Below, one piece after another: positions 21,218 to 32,538 of a stretch of DNA of 64,000 nucleotides. A program made the position numbers and the translations under genes. Position 1 is the stretch's first letter; every line of letters begins with the position of its first letter. The DNA is taken from the NCBI GenBank assembly GCA_946699065.1, contig CAMPDV010000914.1, positions 102,324-166,323 of the forward strand, read 5' to 3'. The DNA is from Loxodes magnus. Its lineage: Eukaryota; Ciliophora; Karyorelictea; Loxodida; Loxodidae. The notes under the pieces were generated by a model. It was not told where the DNA came from. It worked only from the letters and a program-made list of their open reading frames with translations, and did no database searches.

Positions 21218-22248
21218 ACAGTGAGACTATGGGACGTCAAGACAAGTACCTGTAAGAGCATGAGTGGTCACACACATTATGTATCATCTGTGGCTATATC
21301 CAGTGATTCAGAGTTCATTGTATCGGAAGTAGAGATAATACGGTGAGACTATGGAACGTCAAGACAGGTACCTGTAAGACCATGAGTGGTCACACTAGTG
21401 TTGTATATGCTGTGGCTATATCCAGTGATTCAGAGTTCATTGTATCGGGAAGTAGAGATAATACGGTGAGACTATGGGACGTCAAGACAGGTACCTGTAA
21501 GACCATGAGTGGTCACACAGATTCTGTATGATCTGTGGCTATATCCAGTGATTCAGAGTTCATCGTATCGGAAAGTAGAGATAATACGGTGAGACTATGG
21601 AACTTCCAAGACAGGTACCTGTAAGACCATGAGTGGTCACACACATTATGTATTATCTGTGGCTATATCCAGTGATTCAGAGTTCATTGTATCGGGAAGT
21701 CATGATAAGACGGTGAGACTATGGGACGTCAAGACAGGTACCTGTAAGACCATGAGTGGTCACACTAGTGTTGTATATGCTGTGGCTATATCCAGTGATT
21801 CAGAGTTCATTGTATCGGGAAGTAGAGATAAATACGGTGAGACTATGGGACGTCAAGACAGGTACCTGTAAGACCATGAGTGGTCACACAGATTCTGTAT
21901 TATCTGTGGCTATATCCAGTGATTCAGAGTTCATTGTATCGGGAAGTCATGATAAGACGGTGAGACTATGGGACGTCAAGACAGGTACCTGTAAGACCAT
22001 GAGTGGTCACACTAGTGTTGTATATGCTGTGGCTATATCCAGTGATTCAGAGTTCATTGTATCGGGAAGTAGAGATAATACGGTGAGACTATGGGACGTC
22101 AAGACAGGTACCTGTAAGACCATGAGTGGTCACACTAGTTCTGGATGAACTGTGTCTATATCCAGTGATTCAGAGTTCATCGTATCGGGAAGTCATGATG
22201 AGACGGTGAGACTATGGGACGTCAAGACAGGTACCTGTAAGACCATGA
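21218..22248 (+). pseudogene. Heavily broken WD40 stretch with three frameshifts
   Basis: Eight to nine blades lie between the TAA at 21215 and the next frameshift. They are broken by a lost G near 21325 (TCGGAAG), TGA at 21529-21531 (DSV-stop), an added C near 21606 (TTCCAAG), an added A near 21831 (GATAAATAC) and SSG-TGA at 22146-22148. The readable pieces are 21343-21531, 21629-21871 and 21756-22148. The first 25 residues of the last piece and the last 13 of the middle one are out of register. The blade order matches the intact block at 17228-17839 with one unit substituted. The first blade has STCKSM, shared with 29218 onward. Confidence 0.5.
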
Positions 22249-25122
22249 GTGGTCACACACATTATGTATTATCTGTGGCTATATCCGAGTGATTCAGAGT
22301 TCATTGTATCGGGAAGTCATGATAAGACGGTGAGACTATGGGACGTCAAGACAGGTACCTGTAAGACCATGAGTGGTCACACACATTATGTATCATCTGT
22401 GGCTATATCCAGTGATTCAGAGTTCATTGTATCGGGAAGTAGAGATAATACGGTGAGACTATGGGACGTCAAGACAGGTACCTGTAAGACCATGAGTGGT
22501 CACACAGATTCTGTATTATCTGTGGCTATATCCAGTGATTCAGAGTTCATTGTATCGGGAAGTCATGATAAGACGGTGAGACTATGGGACGTCAAGACAG
22601 GTACCTGTAAGACCATGAGTGGTCACACTAGTGTTGTATATGCTGTGGCTATATCCAGTGATTCAGAGTTCATTGTATCGGGAAGTAGAGATAATACGGT
22701 GAGACTATGGGACGTCAAGACAGGTACCTGTAAGACCATGAGTGGTCACACTAGTGTTGTATATGCTGTGGCTATATCCAGTGATTCAGAGTTCATTGTA
22801 TCGGGAAGTAGAGATAATACGGTGAGACTATGGGACGTCAAGACAGGTACCTGTAAGACCATGAGTGGTCACACTAGTGTTGTATATGCTGTGGCTATAT
22901 CCAGTGATTCAGAGTTCATTGTATCGGGAAGTCATGATGAGACGGTGAGACTATGGGACGTCAAGACAGGTACCTGTAAGACCATGAGTGGTCACACTAG
23001 TGTTGTATATGCTGTGGCTATATCCAGTGATTCAGAGTTCATTGTATCGGGAAGTAGAGATAATACGGTGAGACTATGGGACGTCAAGACAGGTACCTGT
23101 AAGACCATGAGTGGTCACACACATTATGTATTATCTGTGGCTATATCCAGTGATTCAGAGTTCATTGTATCGGGAAGTAGAGATAATACGGTGAGACTAT
23201 GGGACGTCAAGACAGGTACCTGTAAGACCATGAGTGGTCACACTAGTGTTGTATATGCTGTGGCTATATCCAGTGATTCAGAGTTCATTGTATCGGGAAG
23301 TCATGATAAGACGGTGAGACTATGGGACGTCAAGACAGGTACCTGTAAGACCATGAGTGGTCACACTAGTTATGTATCATCTGTGGCTATATCCAGTGAT
23401 TCAGAGTTCATCGTATCGGGAAGTCATGATGAGACGGTGAGACTATGGGACGTCAAGACAGGTACCTGTAAGACCATGAGGGGTCACACTAGTTATGTAT
23501 ATGCTGTGGCTATATCCAGTGATTCAGAGTTCATCGTATCGGGAAGTTATGATTATACGGTGAGACTATGGGACGTCAAGACAGGTACCTGTAAGACCAT
23601 GAGTGGTCACACTAGTTATGTATCATCTGTGGCTATATCCAGTGATTCAGAGTTCATCGTATCGGGAAGTCATGATGAGACGGTGAGACTATGGGACGTC
23701 AAGACAGGTACCTGTAAGACCATGAGTGGTCACACTAGTTATGTATCATCTGTGGCTATATCCAGTGATTCAGAGTTCATTGTATCGGGAAGTAGAGATA
23801 ATACGGTGAGACTATGGGACGTCAAGACAGGTACCTGTAAGACCATGAGTGGTCACACACATTATGTATTATCTGTGGCTATATCCAGTGATTCAGAGTT
23901 CATTGTATCGGGAAGTAGAGATAATACGGTGAGACTATGGGACGTCAAGACAGGTACCTGTAAGACCATGAGTGGTCACACAGATTATGTATTATCTGTG
24001 GCTATATCCAGTGATTCAGAGTTCATTGTATCGGGAAGTCATGATAAGACGGTGAGACTATGGGACGTCAAGACAGGTACCTGTAAGACCATGAGTGGTC
24101 ACACTAGTGTTGTATATGCTGTGGCTATATCCAGTGATTCAGAGTTCATTGTATCGGGAAGTAGAGATAATACGGTGAGACTATGGGACGTCAAGACAGG
24201 TACCTGTAAGACCATGAGTGGTCACACAGATTATGTATTATCTGTGGCTATATCCAGTGATTCAGAGTTCATTGTATCGGGAAGTCATGATAAGACGGTG
24301 AGACTATGGGACGTCAAGACAGGTACCTGTAAGACCATGAGTGGTCACACTAGTGTTGTATATGCTGTGGCTATATCCAGTGATTCAGAGTTCATTGTAT
24401 CGGGAAGTAGAGATAATACGGTGAGACTATGGGACGTCAAGACAGGTACCTGTAAGACCATGAGTGGTCACACTAGTGTTGTATATGCTGTGGCTATATC
24501 CAGTGATTCAGAGTTCATTGTATCGGGAAGTAGAGATAATACGGTGAGACTATGGGACGTCAAGACAGGTACCTGTAAGACCATGAGTGGTCACACTAGT
24601 GTTGTATATGCTGTGGCTATATCCAGTGATTCAGAGTTCATTGTATCGGGAAGTAGAGATAATACGGTGAGACTATGGGACGTCAAGACAGGTACCTGTA
24701 AGACCATGAGTGGTCACACTAGTGTTGTATATGCTGTGGCTATATCCAGTGATTCAGAGTTCATTGTATCGGGAAGTAGAGATAATACGGTGAGACTATG
24801 GGACGTCAAGACAGGTACCTGTAAGACCATGAGTGGTCACACTAGTGTTGTATATGCTGTGGCTATATCCAGTGATTCAGAGTTCATCGTATCGGGAAGT
24901 AGAGATAATACGGTGAGACTATGGGACGTCAAGACAGGTACCTGTAAGACCATGAGTGGTCACACTAGTGTTGTATATGCTGTGGCTATATCCAGTGATT
25001 CAGAGTTCATTGTATCGGGAAGTAGAGATAATACGGTGAGACTATGGGACGTCAAGACAGGTACCTGTAAGACCATGAGTGGTCACCACACATTATGTAT
25101 TATCTGTGGCTATATCCAGTGA
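22249..25122 (+). CDS. WD40 repeat protein segment, about 23 blades
   Basis: The first 13 residues are out of register. The frame locks on after an inserted G near 22287 (TATCCGAGTG). HDK/HYV/DSV markers at the left match the post-SSG block. From 23340 to 23760 an SYV/HDE/YDY island includes one RGHT junction (Ser to Arg, about 23480). Six consecutive SVV-RDN-DVK units run up to the break. An inserted C near 25087 ends the frame, and the last dozen residues are out of register. Confidence 0.5.
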   Translation: MVTHIMYYLWLYPSDSEFIVSGSHDKTVRLWDVKTGTCKTMSGHTHYVSSVAISSDSEFIVSGSRDNTVRLWDVKTGTCKTMSGHTDSVLSVAISSDSEFIVSGSHDKTVRLWDVKTGTCKTMSGHTSVVYAVAISSDSEFIVSGSRDNTVRLWDVKTGTCKTMSGHTSVVYAVAISSDSEFIVSGSRDNTVRLWDVKTGTCKTMSGHTSVVYAVAISSDSEFIVSGSHDETVRLWDVKTGTCKTMSGHTSVVYAVAISSDSEFIVSGSRDNTVRLWDVKTGTCKTMSGHTHYVLSVAISSDSEFIVSGSRDNTVRLWDVKTGTCKTMSGHTSVVYAVAISSDSEFIVSGSHDKTVRLWDVKTGTCKTMSGHTSYVSSVAISSDSEFIVSGSHDETVRLWDVKTGTCKTMRGHTSYVYAVAISSDSEFIVSGSYDYTVRLWDVKTGTCKTMSGHTSYVSSVAISSDSEFIVSGSHDETVRLWDVKTGTCKTMSGHTSYVSSVAISSDSEFIVSGSRDNTVRLWDVKTGTCKTMSGHTHYVLSVAISSDSEFIVSGSRDNTVRLWDVKTGTCKTMSGHTDYVLSVAISSDSEFIVSGSHDKTVRLWDVKTGTCKTMSGHTSVVYAVAISSDSEFIVSGSRDNTVRLWDVKTGTCKTMSGHTDYVLSVAISSDSEFIVSGSHDKTVRLWDVKTGTCKTMSGHTSVVYAVAISSDSEFIVSGSRDNTVRLWDVKTGTCKTMSGHTSVVYAVAISSDSEFIVSGSRDNTVRLWDVKTGTCKTMSGHTSVVYAVAISSDSEFIVSGSRDNTVRLWDVKTGTCKTMSGHTSVVYAVAISSDSEFIVSGSRDNTVRLWDVKTGTCKTMSGHTSVVYAVAISSDSEFIVSGSRDNTVRLWDVKTGTCKTMSGHTSVVYAVAISSDSEFIVSGSRDNTVRLWDVKTGTCKTMSGHHTLCIICGYIQ

Positions 25123-25285
25123 TTCAGAGTTCATTGTATCGGGAAGTAGAGATAATACGGTGAGACTATGGGACGTCAAGACAGGTACCTGTAAGACCAT
25201 GAGTGGTCACAACATTATGTATTATCTGTGGCTATATCCAGTGATTCAGAGTTCATTGTATCGGGAAGTAGAGATAATACGGTGA
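25079..25285 (+). pseudogene. One WD40 blade between +1 and -1 frameshifts
   Basis: About one HYV-RDN-DVK unit is readable. The inserted C near 25087 is followed 125 bases later by a lost C near 25212, which restores the earlier frame. The last 25 or so residues are out of register. The paired indels would change only one blade if translated through. Confidence 0.4.
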
Positions 25286-25470
25286 GACTATGGGACGTCA
25301 AGACAGGTACCTGTAAGACCATGAGTGGTCACACTAGTGTTGTATATGCTGTGGCTATATCCAGTGATTCAGAGTTCATTGTATCGGGAAGTAGAGATAA
25401 TACGGTGAGACTATGGGACGTCAAGACAGGTACCTGTAAGACCATGAGTGGTCACACTAGTTCTGGATGA
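25228..25470 (+). pseudogene. WD40 fragment, 2 blades, ends at SSG-TGA
   Basis: Frame is restored by the lost C near 25212. Two RDN-DVK blades precede the fifth and last SSG-TGA (25468-25470). Confidence 0.45.
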
Positions 25471-25473
25471 ACT

Positions 25474-26430
25474 GTGTCTATATCCAGTGATTCAGAGTTC
25501 ATCGTATCGGGAAGTCATGATGAGACGGTGAGACTATGGGACGTCAAGACAGGTACCTGTAAGACCATGAGTGGTCACACACATTATGTATTATCTGTGG
25601 CTATATCCAGTGATTCAGAGTTCATTGTATCGGGAAGTCATGATAAGACGGTGAGACTATGGGACGTCAAGACAGGTACCTGTAAGACCATGAGTGGTCA
25701 CACACATTATGTATCATCTGTGGCTATATCCAGTGATTCAGAGTTCATTGTATCGGGAAGTAGAGATAATACGGTGAGACTATGGGACGTCAAGACAGGT
25801 ACCTGTAAGACCATGAGTGGTCACACAGATTCTGTATTATCTGTGGCTATATCCAGTGATTCAGAGTTCATTGTATCGGGAAGTCATGATAAGACGGTGA
25901 GACTATGGGACGTCAAGACAGGTACCTGTAAGACCATGAGTGGTCACACTAGTGTTGTATATGCTGTGGCTATATCCAGTGATTCAGAGTTCATTGTATC
26001 GGGAAGTAGAGATAATACGGTGAGACTATGGGACGTCAAGACAGGTACCTGTAAGACCATGAGTGGTCACACTAGTGTTGTATATGCTGTGGCTATATCC
26101 AGTGATTCAGAGTTCATTGTATCGGGAAGTAGAGATAATACGGTGAGACTATGGGACGTCAAGACAGGTACCTGTAAGACCATGAGTGGTCACACTAGTG
26201 TTGTATATGCTGTGGCTATATCCAGTGATTCAGAGTTCATTGTATCGGGAAGTCATGATGAGACGGTGAGACTATGGGACGTCAAGACAGGTACCTGTAA
26301 GACCATGAGTGGTCACACTAGTGTTGTATATGCTGTGGCTATATCCAGTGATTCAGAGTTCATTGTATCGGGAAGTAGAGATAATACGGTGAGACTATGG
26401 ACGTCAAGACAGGTACCTGTAAGACCATGA
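25474..26430 (+). CDS. WD40 repeat protein segment, about 7.5 blades
   Basis: It opens with the SISS blade, then the HYV-HDK, HYV-RDN, DSV-HDK, SVV-RDN series shared with 17843 and 22249. A missing G at 26400 (CTATGGACG) breaks the frame directly after the blade Trp. The last eight residues are out of register. Confidence 0.45.
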   Translation: MSISSDSEFIVSGSHDETVRLWDVKTGTCKTMSGHTHYVLSVAISSDSEFIVSGSHDKTVRLWDVKTGTCKTMSGHTHYVSSVAISSDSEFIVSGSRDNTVRLWDVKTGTCKTMSGHTDSVLSVAISSDSEFIVSGSHDKTVRLWDVKTGTCKTMSGHTSVVYAVAISSDSEFIVSGSRDNTVRLWDVKTGTCKTMSGHTSVVYAVAISSDSEFIVSGSRDNTVRLWDVKTGTCKTMSGHTSVVYAVAISSDSEFIVSGSHDETVRLWDVKTGTCKTMSGHTSVVYAVAISSDSEFIVSGSRDNTVRLWTSRQVPVRP

Positions 26431-27491
26431 GTGGTCACACACATTATGTATTATCTGTGGCTATATCCAGTGATTCAGAGTTCATTGTATCGGGAAGTAG
26501 AGATAATACGGTGAGACTATGGGACGTCAAGACAGGTACCTGTAAGACCATGAGTGGTCACACTAGTGTTGTATATGCTGTGGCTATATCCAGTGATTCA
26601 GAGTTCATTGTATCGGGAAGTCATGATAAGACGGTGAGACTATGGGACGTCAAGACAGGTACCTGTAAGACCATGAGTGGTCACACTAGTGTTGTATATG
26701 CTGTGGCTATATCCAGTGATTCAGAGTTCATTGTATCGGGAAGTAGAGATAATACGGTGAGACTATGGGACGTCAAGACAGGTACCTGTAAGACCATGAG
26801 TGGTCACACTAGTGTTGTATATGCTGTGGCTATATCCAGTGATTCAGAGTTCATCGTATCGGGAAGTAGAGATAATACGGTGAGACTATGGGACGTCAAG
26901 ACAGGTACCTGTAAGACCATGAGTGGTCACACTAGTGTTGTATATGCTGTGGCTATATCCAGTGATTCAGAGTTCATTGTATCGGGAAGTAGAGATAATA
27001 CGGTGAGACTATGGGACGTCAAGACAGGTACCTGTAAGACCATGAGTGGTCACACAGATTATGTATTATCTGTGGCTATATCCAGTGATTCAGAGTTCAT
27101 TGTATCGGGAAGTAGAGATAATACGGTGAGACTATGGGACGTCAAGACAGGTACCTGTAAGACCATGAGTGGTCACACACATTATGTATTATCTGTGGCT
27201 ATATCCAGTGATTCAGAGTTCATCGTATCGGGAAGTAGAGATAATACGGTGAGACTATGGGACGTCAAGACAGGTACCTGTAAGACCATGAGTGGTCACA
27301 CTAGTGTTGTATATGCTGTGGCTATATCCAGTGATTCAGAGTTCATCGTATCGGGAAGTAGAGATAATACGGTGAGACTATGGGACGTCAAGACAGGTAC
27401 CTGTAAGACCATGAGTGGTCACACTAGTGTTGTATATGCTGTGGCTATATCCAGTGATTCAGAGTTCATCGTATCGGGAAGTTATGATTAA
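26397..27491 (+). CDS. WD40 repeat protein segment, about 9 blades
   Basis: This continues the previous segment in the -1 frame after the missing G at 26400. The ATG at its start spans the deletion site, so it is not a designed start. Blades are mainly SVV/HYV/DYV with RDN-DVK and one HDK. It ends at SYD-TAA 27489-27491. Confidence 0.45.
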   Translation: MDVKTGTCKTMSGHTHYVLSVAISSDSEFIVSGSRDNTVRLWDVKTGTCKTMSGHTSVVYAVAISSDSEFIVSGSHDKTVRLWDVKTGTCKTMSGHTSVVYAVAISSDSEFIVSGSRDNTVRLWDVKTGTCKTMSGHTSVVYAVAISSDSEFIVSGSRDNTVRLWDVKTGTCKTMSGHTSVVYAVAISSDSEFIVSGSRDNTVRLWDVKTGTCKTMSGHTDYVLSVAISSDSEFIVSGSRDNTVRLWDVKTGTCKTMSGHTHYVLSVAISSDSEFIVSGSRDNTVRLWDVKTGTCKTMSGHTSVVYAVAISSDSEFIVSGSRDNTVRLWDVKTGTCKTMSGHTSVVYAVAISSDSEFIVSGSYD

Positions 27492-27657
27492 ACAGTGAGA
27501 CTATGGGACGTCAAGACAGGTACCTGTAAGACCATGAGTGGTCACACAGATTATGTATTATCTGTGGCTATATCCAGTGATTCAGAGTTCATTGTATCGG
27601 GAAGTCATGATAAGACGGTGAGACTATGGGACGTCAAGACAGGTACCTGTAAAGACC
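27492..27657 (+). pseudogene. One to two WD40 units before a +1 frameshift
   Basis: A DYV-HDK blade follows the TAA. An extra A near 27651 (TGTAAAGACC) shifts the frame just before the next SGHT. Its TAA and following ACAGTG are shared with all later SYD-TAA units. Confidence 0.4.
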
Positions 27658-29214
27658 ATGAGTGGTCACACTAGTGTTGTATATGCTGTGGCTATATCCA
27701 GTGATTCAGAGTTCATTGTATCGGGAAGTAGAGATAATACGGTGAGACTATGGGACGTCAAGACAGGTACCTGTAAGACCATGAGTGGTCACACAGATTA
27801 TGTATTATCTGTGGCTATATCCAGTGATTCAGAGTTCATTGTATCGGGAAGTCATGATAAGACGGTGAGACTATGGGACGTCAAGACAGGTACCTGTAAG
27901 ACCATGAGTGGTCACACTAGTGTTGTATATGCTGTGGCTATATCCAGTGATTCAGAGTTCATTGTATCGGGAAGTAGAGATAATACGGTGAGACTATGGG
28001 ACGTCAAGACAGGTACCTGTAAGACCATGAGTGGTCACACTAGTGTTGTATATGCTGTGGCTATATCCAGTGATTCAGAGTTCATTGTATCGGGAAGTAG
28101 AGATAATACGGTGAGACTATGGGACGTCAAGACAGGTACCTGTAAGACCATGAGTGGTCACACTAGTGTTGTATATGCTGTGGCTATATCCAGTGATTCA
28201 GAGTTCATTGTATCGGGAAGTAGAGATAATACGGTGAGACTATGGGACGTCAAGACAGGTACCTGTAAGACCATGAGTGGTCACACTAGTGTTGTATATG
28301 CTGTGGCTATATCCAGTGATTCAGAGTTCATTGTATCGGGAAGTAGAGATAATACGGTGAGACTATGGGACGTCAAGACAGGTACCTGTAAGACCATGAG
28401 TGGTCACACTAGTGTTGTATATGCTGTGGCTATATCCAGTGATTCAGAGTTCATCGTATCGGGAAGTAGAGATAATACGGTGAGACTATGGGACGTCAAG
28501 ACAGGTACCTGTAAGACCATGAGTGGTCACACTAGTGTTGTATATGCTGTGGCTATATCCAGTGATTCAGAGTTCATTGTATCGGGAAGTAGAGATAATA
28601 CGGTGAGACTATGGGACGTCAAGACAGGTACCTGTAAGACCATGAGTGGTCACACACATTATGTATTATCTGTGGCTATATCCAGTGATTCAGAGTTCAT
28701 TGTATCGGGAAGTAGAGATAATACGGTGAGACTATGGGACGTCAAGACAGGTACCTGTAAGACCATGAGTGGTCACACACATTATGTATTATCTGTGGCT
28801 ATATCCAGTGATTCAGAGTTCATTGTATCGGGAAGTAGAGATAATACGGTGAGACTATGGGACGTCAAGACAGGTACCTGTAAGACCATGAGTGGTCACA
28901 CTAGTGTTGTATATGCTGTGGCTATATCCAGTGATTCAGAGTTCATTGTATCGGGAAGTAGAGATAAGACGGTGAGACTATGGGACGTCAAGACAGGTAC
29001 CTGTAAGACCATGAGTGGTCACACTAGTGTTGTATATGCTGTGGCTATATCCAGTGATTCAGAGTTCATTGTATCGGGAAGTAGAGATAATACGGTGAGA
29101 CTATGGGACGTCAAGACAGGTACCTGTAAGACCATGAGTGGTCACACACATTATGTATTATCTGTGGCTATATCCAGTGATTCAGAGTTCATTGTATCGG
29201 GAAGTTATGATTAA
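27658..29214 (+). CDS. WD40 repeat protein segment, about 12.5 blades
   Basis: It starts at a blade ATG after the extra A near 27651, returning to the frame used at the left end of the window. It contains a run of six SVV-RDN-DVK blades with a single ATC among ATT codons, then two HYV units and one RDK turn. It ends at SYD-TAA 29212-29214. Confidence 0.5.
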   Translation: MSGHTSVVYAVAISSDSEFIVSGSRDNTVRLWDVKTGTCKTMSGHTDYVLSVAISSDSEFIVSGSHDKTVRLWDVKTGTCKTMSGHTSVVYAVAISSDSEFIVSGSRDNTVRLWDVKTGTCKTMSGHTSVVYAVAISSDSEFIVSGSRDNTVRLWDVKTGTCKTMSGHTSVVYAVAISSDSEFIVSGSRDNTVRLWDVKTGTCKTMSGHTSVVYAVAISSDSEFIVSGSRDNTVRLWDVKTGTCKTMSGHTSVVYAVAISSDSEFIVSGSRDNTVRLWDVKTGTCKTMSGHTSVVYAVAISSDSEFIVSGSRDNTVRLWDVKTGTCKTMSGHTHYVLSVAISSDSEFIVSGSRDNTVRLWDVKTGTCKTMSGHTHYVLSVAISSDSEFIVSGSRDNTVRLWDVKTGTCKTMSGHTSVVYAVAISSDSEFIVSGSRDKTVRLWDVKTGTCKTMSGHTSVVYAVAISSDSEFIVSGSRDNTVRLWDVKTGTCKTMSGHTHYVLSVAISSDSEFIVSGSYD

Positions 29215-29217
29215 ACA

Positions 29218-31368
29218 GTGAGACTATGGGACGTCAAGACAAGTACCTGTAAGAGCATGAGTGGTCACACACATTATGTATCATCTGTGGCTATATCCAG
29301 TGATTCAGAGTTCATTGTATCGGGAAGTAGAGATAATACGGTGAGACTATGGAACGTCAAGACAGGTACCTGTAAGACCATGAGTGGTCACACTAGTGTT
29401 GTATATGCTGTGGCTATATCCAGTGATTCAGAGTTCATTGTATCGGGAAGTAGAGATAATACGGTGAGACTATGGGACGTCAAGACAGGTACCTGTAAGA
29501 CCATGAGTGGTCACACTAGTGTTGTATATGCTGTGGCTATATCCAGTGATTCAGAGTTCATTGTATCGGGAAGTAGAGATAATACGGTGAGACTATGGAA
29601 CGTCAAGACAGGTACCTGTAAGACCATGAGTGGTCACACACATTATGTATTATCTGTGGCTATATCCAGTGATTCAGAGTTCATCGCATCGGGAAGTAGA
29701 GATAATACGGTGAGACTATGGGACGTCAAGACAGGTACCTGTAAGACCATGAGTGGTCACACACATTATGTATCATCTGTGGCTATATCCAGTGATTCAG
29801 AGTTCATTGTATCGGGAAGTCATGATGAGACGGTGAGACTATGGGACGTCAAGACAGGTACCTGTAAGACCATGAGTGGTCACACTAGTTATGTATTATC
29901 TGTGGCTATATCCAGTGATTCAGAGTTCATCGCATCGGGAAGTAGAGATAATACGGTGAGACTATGGGACGTCAAGACAGGTAGCTGTAAGACCATGAGT
30001 GGTCACACTAGTGTTGTATATGCTGTGGCTATATCCAGTGATTCAGAGTTCATCGCATCGGGAAGTGATGATAAGACGGTGAGACTATGGGACGTCAAGA
30101 CAGGTAGCTGTAAGACCATGAGTGGTCACACACATTATATATCATCTGTGGCTATATCCAGTGATTCAGAGTTCATTGTATCGGGAAGTAGAGATAATAC
30201 GGTGAGACTATGGGACGTCAAGACTGTAAGCTGTAAGACAATGAGTGGTCACACAGATTATGTATTATCTGTGGCTATATCCAGTGATTCAGAGTTCATT
30301 GTATCGGGAAGTAGAGATAATACGGTGAGACTATGGAACTTCAAGACAGGTACCTGTAAGACCATGAGTGGTCACACTAGTGTTGTATATGCTGTGGCTA
30401 TATCCAGTGATTCAGAGTTCATCGTATCGGGAAGTAGAGATAATACGGTGAGAATATGGAACTTCAAGACATGTACCTGTAAGACCATGAGTGGTCACAC
30501 TAGTGTTGTATATGCTGTGGCTATATCCAGTGATTCAGAGATCATCGCATCGGGAAGTAGAGATAATACGGTGAGACTATGGGACGTCAAGACAGGTACC
30601 TGTAAGACCATGAGTGGTCACACTAGTGTTGTATATGCTGTGGCTATATCCAGTGATTCAGAGTTCATTGTATCGGGAAGTAGAGATAATACGGTGAGAC
30701 TATGGGACGTCAAGACAGGTACCTGTAAGACCATGAGTGGTCACACTAGTGTTGTATATGCTGTGGCTATATCCAGTGATTCAGAGTTCATTGTATCGGG
30801 AAGTAGAGATAATACGGTGAGACTATGGGACGTCAAGACAGGTAGCTGTAAGACCATGAGTGGTCACACTAGTGTTGTATATGCTGTGGCTATATCCAGT
30901 GATTCAGAGTTCATTGTATCGGGAAGTAGAGATAATACGGTGAGACTATGGGACGTCAAGACAGGTACCTGTAAGACCATGAGTGGTCACACAGATTATG
31001 TATTATCTGTGGCTATATCCAGTGATTCAGAGTTCATTGTATCGGGAAGTAGAGATAATACGGTGAGACTATGGGACGTCAAGACAGGTACCTGTAAGAC
31101 CATGAGTGGTCACACAGATTATGTATTATCTGTGGCTATATCCAGTGATTCAGAGTTCATTGTATCGGGAAGTCATGATAAGACGGTGAGACTATGGGAC
31201 GTCAAGACAGGTACCTGTAAGACCATGAGTGGTCACACAGATTCTGTATTATCTGTGGCTATATCCAGTGATTCAGAGTTCATTGTATCGGGAAGTGATG
31301 ATAATACGGTGAGACTATGGGACGTCAAGACAGGTACCTGTAAGACCATGAGTGTTCACAAAGATTGA
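29218..31368 (+). CDS. WD40 repeat protein segment, about 17.5 blades, more divergent
   Basis: It carries several variants that become common to its right: STC tails, HYISS loops, TVSC tails, FIA, DDK and NVK. Two successive blades hold private changes (RIW for RLW near 30454, TCT for TGT near 30471, EII for EFI at 30541), so homogenisation is weaker here. It ends at the first VHKD-TGA (31366-31368). This looks like the transition from the SSG/HDK zone to the VHKD/DYV zone. Confidence 0.5.
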   Translation: MRLWDVKTSTCKSMSGHTHYVSSVAISSDSEFIVSGSRDNTVRLWNVKTGTCKTMSGHTSVVYAVAISSDSEFIVSGSRDNTVRLWDVKTGTCKTMSGHTSVVYAVAISSDSEFIVSGSRDNTVRLWNVKTGTCKTMSGHTHYVLSVAISSDSEFIASGSRDNTVRLWDVKTGTCKTMSGHTHYVSSVAISSDSEFIVSGSHDETVRLWDVKTGTCKTMSGHTSYVLSVAISSDSEFIASGSRDNTVRLWDVKTGSCKTMSGHTSVVYAVAISSDSEFIASGSDDKTVRLWDVKTGSCKTMSGHTHYISSVAISSDSEFIVSGSRDNTVRLWDVKTVSCKTMSGHTDYVLSVAISSDSEFIVSGSRDNTVRLWNFKTGTCKTMSGHTSVVYAVAISSDSEFIVSGSRDNTVRIWNFKTCTCKTMSGHTSVVYAVAISSDSEIIASGSRDNTVRLWDVKTGTCKTMSGHTSVVYAVAISSDSEFIVSGSRDNTVRLWDVKTGTCKTMSGHTSVVYAVAISSDSEFIVSGSRDNTVRLWDVKTGSCKTMSGHTSVVYAVAISSDSEFIVSGSRDNTVRLWDVKTGTCKTMSGHTDYVLSVAISSDSEFIVSGSRDNTVRLWDVKTGTCKTMSGHTDYVLSVAISSDSEFIVSGSHDKTVRLWDVKTGTCKTMSGHTDSVLSVAISSDSEFIVSGSDDNTVRLWDVKTGTCKTMSVHKD

Positions 31369-32538
31369 GTATCATCAGTGGCTATATCCAGTGATTCAGA
31401 GTTCATCGTATCGGGAAGTGATGATAATACGGTGAGACTATGGGACGTCAAGACAGGTACCTGTAAGACCATGAGTGGTCACACAGATTATGTATTATCT
31501 GTGGCTATATCCAGTGATTCAGAGTTCATTGTATCGGGAAGTAGAGATAATACGGTGAGACTATGGGACGTCAAGACAGGTACCTGTAAGACCATGAGTG
31601 TTCACAAAGATTGAGTATCATCAGTGGCTATATCCAGTGATTCAGAGTTCATTGTATCGGGAAGTAGAGATAATACGGTGAGACTATGGGACGTCAAGAC
31701 AGGTACCTGTAAGACCATGAGTGGTCACACTAGTGTTGTATATGCTGTGGCTATATCCAGTGATTCAGAGTTCATCGTATCGGGAAGTCATGATGAGACG
31801 GTGAGACTATGGAACGTCAAGACAGGTACCTGTAAGACCATGAGTGTTCACAAAGATTGAGTATCATCAGTGGCTATATCCAGTGATTCAGAGTTCATCG
31901 TATCGGGAAGTGATGATAATACGGTGAGACTATGGAACGTCAAGACAGGTACCTGTAAGACCATGAGTGGTCACACACATTATGTATTATCTGTGGCTAT
32001 ATCCAGTGATTCAGAGTTCATTGTATCGGGAAGTAGAGATAATACGGTCAGACTATGGAACGTCAAGACAGGTACCTGTAAGACCATGAGTGGTCACACT
32101 AGTGTTGTATATGCTGTGGCTATATCCAGTGATTCAGAGTTCATCGCATCGGGAAGTAGAGATAATACGGTGAGACTATGGGACGTCAAGACAGGTAGCT
32201 GTAAGACCATGAGTGGTCACACACATTATATATCATCTGTGGCTATATCCAGTGATTCAGAGTTCATTGTATCGGGAAGTAGAGATAATACGGTGAGACT
32301 ATGGGACGTCAAGACAGGTACCTGTAAGACCATGAGTGGTCACACAGATTATGTATTATCTGTGGCTATATCCAGTGATTCAGAGTTCATTGTATCGGGA
32401 AGTAGAGATAATACGGTGAGACTATGGGACGTCAAGACAGGTACCTGTAAGACCATGAGTGTTCACAAAGATTGAGTATCATCAGTGGCTATATCCAGTG
32501 ATTCAGAGTTCATTGTATCGGGAAGTTATGATTAAACA
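31369..32538 (+). pseudogene. Short WD40 pieces separated by VHKD-TGA stops
   Basis: Pieces are 31378-31614 (2 blades), 31624-31860 (2 blades) and 31870-32475 (5 blades, with NVK, FIA and HYISS). Each closes at TGA in a VHKD unit, the stops at 31366, 31612 and 31858 being exactly 246 bp (2 units) apart. A half-unit then ends at SYD-TAA 32533-32535. VHKD units combine SVH for SGH, Lys for Thr, and TGA for the usual Tyr/Ser codon. Confidence 0.5.
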
